Below are positions 53,267-62,200 of a DNA stretch of 64,000 bases, one piece after another. Below the pieces are notes generated by a model that saw only the letters and a list, made by a program, of their open reading frames with translations, ran no database searches and was not told the DNA's origin. Both the position numbers and the translations under genes were made by a program. This DNA is from Nocardioides marmoriginsengisoli. Its GTDB lineage: Bacteria; Actinomycetota; Actinomycetes; Propionibacteriales; Nocardioidaceae. The stretch spans positions 186,001 through 250,000 of the forward strand of contig NZ_RJSE01000009.1 of NCBI RefSeq assembly GCF_003725695.1. The letters run 5' to 3'. The first letter of the stretch is position 1, and each line of letters opens with the position of its first letter.

Positions 53267-56200
53267 TCAGACCGGCGGGGTTCCCAGGGTCGCACAGGTT
53301 CCGCTGGAGAATCGCGACAGGCTGTCGTTGAGGATCTGCCCGAACATGCCGGCGTCAGGGTTGTTGTTGTAGAAGTTGGCCAACGGGTCCCCGGTGAGCC
53401 CGGGCATCAGGAACGCGCCCTTGGCCGAGCCGAGGGTGAAGTCGTTGCCGCTCCCCCCGCTCCCCACCAGGTTGCCGGTGGCGGCGAAGCAGAGCGAACC
53501 GCCGTCGCAGACGGACTGGCCGGCGCCACCGGTGCAGCCGGTTCCGGCCTGCACCCGCAGACCCGAGAAGACGGTCGGCGGGGTGTAGTCGTGGATCCGG
53601 TTGTTGGTCACCGTGAGATCGACGTCGGGTTCGCCGATGCTGGTCAGGAGCGACATGCCGCCCTGCCCGTAGCCGCTGATGTCGTTGCCGGAGATCTGGC
53701 CGATCGTCCGGGTGCCGCCCATGAAGCTCACCTCGATGCCGGAGACGTCGACCCCGCTCACGGTGTTGTTCCGCAGCCAGAGGTTGTTCACCGGCGAGCT
53801 GGTCTGGCTGTTGGAGTACGTGATCCCGAAATTGTTGCCGCCCGCGGTCAGGGCGACAACGTTGTTCTCGATCACGTAGTCGTGCGCGCCGTCGTCGAAG
53901 GTGTCGACATCGATCCCGGTGTACACCTCGCCGGTGATCTTCGAGTTGCGCAGCGCGAACCGGGTCGCGTTCGTGACCTTGATGCCGTTGCCGTTCATCA
54001 GCAGCCCGTCGAGCACCACCGGGCCGGTGGAGCCGGTGACCCGCACCAGTGCGTTGGTGAGGGTGCCGCCTGATCCGGAGGTCCCCGTCCCGGTGACCTT
54101 GAAGGCCCCGGTCCCGGTCTTCCCGACGTAGATGCCGTCGGAGGTGGTCCCGGAGACCGAGATGCTCCTGAACTGGATCCCGCCGGGACCGATCGGTGCA
54201 GCGACGTACGCCGCTGTACTCCCGACGACGTTGAGCACGTTGCTGGTGCCGGTGACCTCGACCAGGCCGGCGGTCCCCGTAGCGAAGAAGCCGCCGTTGG
54301 AGTTGATGGCCCCGCTCAGCCGGACCGTGCCGGCGGTGTGGTTGGCGACCTGAGCCGAGAAGCCGGCGACGTTGCCGATCGCGCCGCCGTAGCTGACGTC
54401 GCCGCTGCCGTCGGAGACGATGAAGGCCGCGGTCGTCGACCCGGTCAGCGACCCCGACCCGATCGCGATCGCCGAGCTCGACGAGTTCGCGACCGAGATC
54501 CCGAAGTCTCCCCCGGTCGACGTCACCGAGCCGCCGGCGATGGTGATCGCGGTGGCGCCCGCGAGCTTCAGGCCGGGGCCGCTGGTGTTCACGGCGACGT
54601 TGGCGATCGTCAGCGAGCCGCCGGTGTTCTGGACGTCGATGCCGGCGGTGCTGCCGGCTGCCGCCGTCACGGTGTCGATGGTCCCGGACAGGGTGCTGCC
54701 GGAGAGCTGGAGCGGACCGGCACCGGCGCTGCTGAAGCTGACCGTGCCGGTCGGCGTGAAGCTCAGGGTGCCGGCCGACGAGGCGCGCAGGGCCGGCGCC
54801 GTCGGCGAGGTGGCGTCCGCGGTGACGTTGGTGAAGGTCCAGGTGCCGGTGGTGCCGCCGAGGTCGAAGCCTCCGGTGGTGGAACTGGTGACCTGGAGGT
54901 CGGAGAAGGTGCCGCCGGCATCGCCGGCACCGCCCGCGACGGCAGCCGTCACCCCGTCGCCGGCCAGGCTGAAGCCGGCGAGCGTGTTCCCGCTGCCGAG
55001 GACGACCGAACCCTTGAGCAGTGCCGGTGAGCCGGCCGGGGCGAGCGTCGCGCCAGCGACGACGAGAGCTGCCTTCTCGCCGATCAGCTGCTGGTCGGCC
55101 AGCAGGTCGACGCCGGTGGTCAGCCCGGTGATCGTGCCGGTGCCCCGTTGCACGTAGATCACGTCGCCGGGGGCGTCGGCGGCAACGTCGGCCGCCTCGA
55201 GGGTGTTGTACGGCGAGGTCGAACGACCGTCGCCGGCGGCGCCGCTGTTGTTCACGTACCAGACCCGGTTGGCGACCGTGATGCTCACCGTCGACGGCGC
55301 CGAGAGCACGAAGGTGTCGGAGACCCGGTAGGTGAACGAGTCCGGACCGGTGTAGCCGCGGTCGGGCGTGTAGACGTAGGAGCCGTCGGTGCTCAGGGTG
55401 ACGGTGCCGTGCGCCGGGGCGGTGGCGTTCACCGCGGTGAGCGCGCTGTGCGGACCGTCGGAGTCGGTGGCGTTGTCGAGCACGTTGCCGGTGGCCGACG
55501 TACGCGCGGGGACGCCTGCCGCGGCCGGCGTCTCGACGTACAGGCGGGTGTTGCCGGTGGCCGTGATCGATTCCCCGGCGTCGACCGGCGTCGCGCTCTC
55601 GGGGAGGTCGACCGGCTGGATCGCACGGTCGGCGAAGCTGCTGAGCGAGCCTGCGGCATCGGTGACCTGGAAGCGCGAGGTCCGGACCGTCGTGCTCGGC
55701 GTGATGCTGGAGTTCGTGTAGGTCACTGCGCGGAGCGCAGCCTGGTAGTTGGCCGGGGTGGTCGACCCGGTCAGGGTCAGGACGCCCGCCGCGTACGTCG
55801 CGGTGATACCGCCGGTCCGCGGCTGCCCGGGCAGCGCCAGGGTGTCCTGCGCCGAGACGAAACCGGTGGTCAGACGCACCGTCGCACCGGTGATGGTGCT
55901 GTCCACGTCGGCCACGGTGACGCCGCCGTCGACGACCGTGGCCGCCTGCTGGTTGGCCGAGGTCGTGCCGGCGGTGGTGGTGACGACGGGGGCGTCGTTG
56001 ACCGGCGTCACCGTGACGGTCACCGTGCCGGTGTTGGTGGAGCTGACCGTGCCGTCGTTCGCCTTGTAGGTGAAGCCGCCCTGCCCGTTGGCGTTCGCGG
56101 TCGGGGTGAACCGGACGACGCGGTTGCCGGGCTGGAGGACCGCGGTTCCACCGACGACCGCGGCGATCGAGGTCACGGTGAGGCCGGCGTTGGCGGTCTC

Positions 56201-59200
56201 GGCGTCCGTGTCGTTGGCCAGCACGTCGATGTCGACGAAGGTGTCCTCCGCGGTGGTGGCGGTGTCGTTCACGGCGGAAGGTGCGTCGTTGGCCGGTGTC
56301 ACCGCGACCTGCCGGGTGACCGGCGCACTGGTGCCGCCGTCCCCGTCCGCGAGGACGAACCGGACCGTCCTCGCGGTGCTCCCGGGGTTGTCGGAGATGT
56401 TGCGGTAGGTGACGTTGCGGAGCAGCGCCTGGGTGGCGGCCGGAGTGGCACTGGCATTCAGGGCGATCACCAGGGCCGTGGTGCCGCTGCCTCCGGCGAA
56501 GGTGCCGAGGGTGACGCCGGCGTAGCTGACGTTGGCGCCGGAGACGCCGATCTGGCCGGTCGCGACGCCCTGGTTGCGGATCTCCAGCCGGTCGGAGGCG
56601 ATCCCGCCGGTGGGCAGCGAGGCGGTCAGGGTGCCGGTGTCGAAGTTCGCGGAGTCGACGTCGGCGACGGTGCCGGTCGCGGTGACCGGCGTTGCTGCGG
56701 CGTTTTCGGCGTAGGCCAGTGCGGTCCCCTCGACGGCGGCGATCACCGGGAGGTCCGGGACTGCGGCGATGGCGATCTGGCGGGTGACCACGGTGCTGGT
56801 TCCGCCGCCGTCTCCGTCGGTGGCGAGGATCCTGATCGTGCGGGTCAGTGTGCTCGGGCTCTCCGAGACGTTGCGGTAGCCGATGTTGCGCGCGAGAGCC
56901 TGGACGACGGCCGGGGTGGTGTTGGCGTTCAGGGAGATCGTCAGCGACGAGAGCCCGCTGGATCCGCCCGCGAAGGTGCCGATCGACGTACCGGCGTAGG
57001 AGACGACGTTGCCGGCCACCCCGATCTGTCCGGCACCGGTGCCCTGGTTGCGGATCGTCAGGCGGTCGTCGGCATGGCCATTCGCGGTGAAGCCGATCGA
57101 CAGCGTTCCGGTGTCGAAGTTCGCGGAGTCGAGGTCGGTCACCGTCGTGGTCGCGGTGATCAACGTGGCGGCATCGTTCTCGGTGTAGGCGAGTGCCGCG
57201 GTCTCGAGCCCGGCGACGACCGGCACGTCGTTGACGGCCGTGACCGCGATCTGCCGGGTGACCGGGACGCTGGAGCTGCCGCTGCCGTCGCTCAGGACGA
57301 GCTGCGCGGCCCGGGCAGCCGTCGACGGGTTGTCGGAGACGTTGCGGTAGACGAGGTTGCGGATCAACGCCCGGGTCGCCGTGACGGTCGAGGTCGCGTT
57401 GAGCGTGATCGCCAGCGGGAGGGTCCCGGTGCCGCCGGTGAAGGTGCCCAGTGCCACCCCGCCGTAGGTCACGGTGGACCCGGAGACGCCGATCTGGCCG
57501 GCCGCGGTGCCCTGGTTCCGGATCTCGAGCCGGTCCTCGGCCAGGCCGCCGGCACTGAGGGAGACCGAGAGCACGCCGGTGCTGAAGCTGGCCGAGTCGG
57601 CATCGGCCAGTGTCGCGGTCGCCGTGAGGACGGATCCGGCGCCGTTCTCGGTGTAGGCCAGCGCAGTCGTCTCGACTGCGGCGACCACCGGCGCGGCCGT
57701 CGTCGGGGTGACGTTGAGGGTGCGGAGCGCCGTACCGCTGGCGCCGCCGTCGCCGTCGGTCAGCCCGGCGCGGAGCGACCGCGCGACGGTCGACGGATCC
57801 GCCGAGACGTTCTGGTAGGTGACGTTGCGGAGCAGGGCCTGGGTGATCGCCGGGGTCGCGCTCGCGTTGAGGGTGATCACGAGCGGGGTCGACCCGTTGG
57901 TGCCGCCGGCGAAGGTGCCGATCGTCGTACCGGCGTAGGAGACGTTGCTGGCCGAGACTCCGATCTGGCCGGCACCGGTGCCCTGGTTCCGGATCGCCAG
58001 CCGGTCCTCGGCCTGGCCGCCGGCAGCGAAGTCGACCGTCAGCTTGCCGGTTGCGAAGTCCGGCGAGTCGACGTCGCTGACCGTGCCGGTGGTGGTGATC
58101 GGTACGGCGCCGGCACCCTCGGTGTAGGCGAGCGCGGAGGGTTCCATGCCCAGGCTCGGGCCGTCGTTGACGGGCGTGACGGCGACCTGCTTGGTGACCG
58201 GTGCACTGGTCGCAGTGCCGTCCGTCACGGTGAACGTGAGGGTGCGGGCCAGGCTCCCCGGGTTGTTGCCGTTGTTGTAGAACGCCACCACCCGCAGCGC
58301 GGACTGGTAGACCGCGACCGATTCGCTGCCGGTCAGCGTGAGCTTCCCCGACGCCGCGTCGAAGGACGAGGTGATGTTGCCGGTGCTGACCCCGAGGATC
58401 TGGTCGCCACTCGTGGAGCCGGCGGTGAGCTGGACGGTCGCACCGACCAGGAGCGTGCTGTCGGCATCGGAGATCGTCAGACCCGGGTCGATCGCGGGTG
58501 CCAGCGGCTGCTGCTCGGTGAAGGCGGTCGCGCCGCCGCTGGTGGTCATCACCGGGGGTGCCGTCGTACCGGTGACGGTGACGCCGCGGCCAGCGCCGCC
58601 GGACCCGCCGTCACCGTCGCTCAGCGTGATCTGGAGGAAGCGGCTGCTGGTGCCGATCACGCTCGTGAGGGTGCGGAAGGTGACGTTCCGGATCAGCGCC
58701 TGGGCGATCGCCGGAGTCGCGCCGACGTTGAGGGTCACCAGCAGCGGCGTGGTCCCGGCGCCGCCGATGAACGTGCCGATCACCGTCCCGGCGTAGGTCA
58801 CGTTGGCGCCGGAGACACCGATCTGGCCAGCGCCGGTGCCCTGGTTCCTGATCTCGATCCGGTCGTTCGCCGTGGTGCTCCCGGTGTTGGCCACCGCGAG
58901 CGTGCCGGTGGCGAGATCGGCGGAGTCCCCGTCGAGGACGATGGCACCCGGCGTGACGAGCAGGGCCGCTGTTCCGGGGACGTAGCCGAGCGGGGCGGTC
59001 TCCGGCACCTGGACGAACGGGGCGACGTTGCCGAGGGTCAGGTTGATCGCCCGCTGGGCCGTGTCCGCACTGATCGCGCCATCGCCGTCGTTGACCTGGA
59101 AACGCACGGTCCGGGGGCCGAAGAGCGGGACGACGGCCACGTTGCGGTAGGTGATGTTGCGCAGCAGCGCCTGGACTGCGGCCGGGGTGGCGGCGGCGCT

Positions 59201-62200
59201 GAAGGTCACCACCAGCGGGGTGGCGCCGGCGCCTCCGGTGAAGGTGCCGATCGTCGTCCCGGCGTAGCTGACGTTGGCACCGGAGACGCCGACCTGCCCG
59301 GGGCCGGTGCCCTGGTGTCGGATCTCCAGGCGGTCGTCGGCGTTGCCGGCGACGGCATAGCCAGCGGTGAGCGACCCGGTGTCGAAGTTCGCCGAGTCGA
59401 CGTCCGCGACGGTTCCGGTCGCCGTGATCGGCGTCGCCGGGGACCCGGCCGTGTAGCTCAGCATCGTGGTCTCCACCCCCGTGACGACCGGAGGGGTGTT
59501 GAGCGGGACCACCGTGACCTGACGGGTCGCCGGCGCACTGGTGCCACCGTCGCCGTCGGTGAGCACGAACCGCACCGTGCGCACAGCCGTCGACGGGGTG
59601 CCGGAGTCGTTCGAGTAGGCGATCCGCCGGGCCAGGGCCTCGGTCACCGCCGGCGTCGCGCTGGCGTTCAGGGTGATCACCAGCGGCGTGGTATCGGATC
59701 CACCGGCGAAGGTGCCGATCGCCGTACCGCCGTAGGTGACGTTGCTCCCGGAGACACCGATCTGACCAGCACCGGTGCCCCCGTCGATGATGCCCAGGCG
59801 GTCCTCGGCGAGCCCGCCGACGGAGTAGTCGACGGTCAGCTTTCCACCGGCGAGGTCGGCCGAGTCGACGTCGACCACCGTCATCAGCAGCGATACCGGC
59901 CGGGGCGGTGCGGACTCGTCGTACGACAGCATCTCCGCGTCGTAGTTCTCGATCACCGGCGCGTCGTTCGACCGGCTGACCGCGATCGCCCGGGTCGCGG
60001 CGTTGCTGGTCCCCCCGGTGCCGTCGGTGAGCACGAACCGCGCGGTCCGAGCAGCGGTCGAGGGGTTGTCGGAGAAGTTCCGGTAGCCGATGTTCCGGAG
60101 CAGCGCCTGGACGGCGACCGGGGTCGCGCCCGCGTCGAGGGTGATCACCAGCGGCTGCCCTGCGGCGCCGTTCGAGAGCTGCCCGATGGTGCTGCTGCCG
60201 TAGTTCACGGTCTGGTTGTCGACGCCGATCTGACCGGCTCCGGAACCTTGGTTGCGAACCTCGAGCCGGTCCTCGGGCTGGCCGCCGACCGAGAAGTCGA
60301 TGGTCAGGACGCCGGTGCTGAAGGAGGCGTTGTCGTCGGTGACGGTGCCGGTCGCCGTGATCGGCACCAGCCCGGCGTTCTCGGCGTACGCCAGCGTGCT
60401 GGTCTCGACGGCGGCGATCACCGGGGCGGTGTTGAACGCGGAGACCGCGACACCCCGGGTGACCGCCGTACTGGTGCCGCCGTCGCCGTCGGCGAGGAGG
60501 AACCGCACGGTGCGGGTCGACACGACCGGCGAGGCGGAGACGTTGCGGAAGGTGACGTTCCGCAGCAGCGCCTGGGTCGCCGCCGGAGTCGCGGCGGCGT
60601 TCAGGGTGACCACCAGCGGGGTGGTGCCCGTGCCGCCGGCGAACGTGCCGATCGTCGTCCCGGCGTAGCTGACGTTCGCGCCGGAGATTCCGATCTGACC
60701 CGCGCCGGTGCCCTGGTTGCGGATCTCCAGGCGGTCGTCCGCGGTGCCCGCGACGGAGAAGCTCGCCGTCAGGGTGCCGGTCGCGAAGTCCGCCGAATCG
60801 ACGTCCGACACCGTGCCGGTGGCCGTCACCGGAGTCGCCGTTGCTCCCTCGGCGTAGGCCAGGGCCGAGGCCTCGATCGCCGCGATCACCGGACGGTCGT
60901 TGACCGCGGAGACGGCGATGCTGCGGGTCGCGGCGTTGCTGGTGCCGCCGTCGCCGTCGGTCAGCACGAACCGCGCGGCGCGCGCGGCGGTCGACGGGGT
61001 GTGGGAGACGTTGCGGAAAGTGACGTTCCGCAGCAGCGCCTGGGTCGCCACCGGAGTCGCGGCGGCATTCAGGGTGACCACCAGCGGCGTGGTGCCGCTA
61101 CCGCCGGCGAACGTGCCGATCAGGGTGCCGGCAAAGCTGACGCTGGCGCCGGAGACCCCGATCTGACCGACGCCCGAGCCCTGGTTGCGGATCTCCAGGC
61201 GGTCGTCGACCGAGCCGCCTGCCGCGTAGTCCACCGTCAGGGTGCCGGTCGCGAAGTCGGCGGAATCCTCGTCGGACACCGTGCCGGTCGCGGTGACGGG
61301 CGTACCGGCAGCGTTCTCGGCGTAGGCGAGTGCGCCGGTCTCGACCGCGGCAATGGCCGGGGCCGTGTTCGGGTCGCAGGTCACCGTCATCGACACGGTC
61401 GCCGAGCTCGCGCCCGGGTTCACGGTGTACTCGAAGGTGTCGGGTGCGCTGCCGGGGGTGTTGCAGTAGCCGGGCGCCGGCTCGTACGTCAGCCCGGTCC
61501 GGGCACCGGCCGTCCCGCCGGTCAGGACGACCGTTCCGTGGGCAGGAGGGAGGAACGAGGAGATCGTCCTCGGGCCGCCGTCGACGTCGGTGTCGTTGGC
61601 GAGCACCGGGATGTCCACCGGGGAGACGCCCTGGCCGACGGTCGCGGTGTCGTCGACGGCCACCGGTGCGTCGTCCTCCGCGTGCAGGTCGATGTCCCGG
61701 GTAGCGGGCGCACTGGTGCCGCCGTCACCGTCGGTCACCACGAACCGTGCGGTCCGGGGGGCGACCGACGGGTCGTCGGACGGATTGCGGAAGTAGATGG
61801 CGCGGGCCAGGATCCCGAGCGCGGCCGGGGTCGCGTTCGTGTTCAGGGCGACCACCAGCGCCGTACCGCCGCTCCCTCCGGCGAACGTGCCGATCACGGT
61901 GCCGCCGTAGCCGACGTTCGCGCCGGAGACCGAGATCTGGCCGGGTCCGGTGCCCGTGGCGTGGATCTGGAGGGTGTCGTCCGCCGTCCCGCCGACGGAG
62001 AAGTCGACGGTGAACGTGCCGCCCGCGAAGTCGGCGGAGTCGGGATCGGTGAGGGTGGTCGACAGCGCCAGCGGTAGAGCCCCGCTGTTCTCGGGGTAGC
62101 CCACCGGCGCCGGATCGAGGATCGAGAGGGTCGGGGCGTCGTTGACCGAGGTCACGGTGATGCCCCGGGTGACGGCCGTGCTGGTGCCGCCGTCACCGTC

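Noticed and set aside
55148-62077. A continuous plus-strand open frame of more than 2300 codons inside the giant gene
   Set aside because: It mirrors the GC-rich repeats of the opposite strand, is very rich in Arg, Gly and Val with no domain, and the minus-strand reading shows ordered repeat domains.
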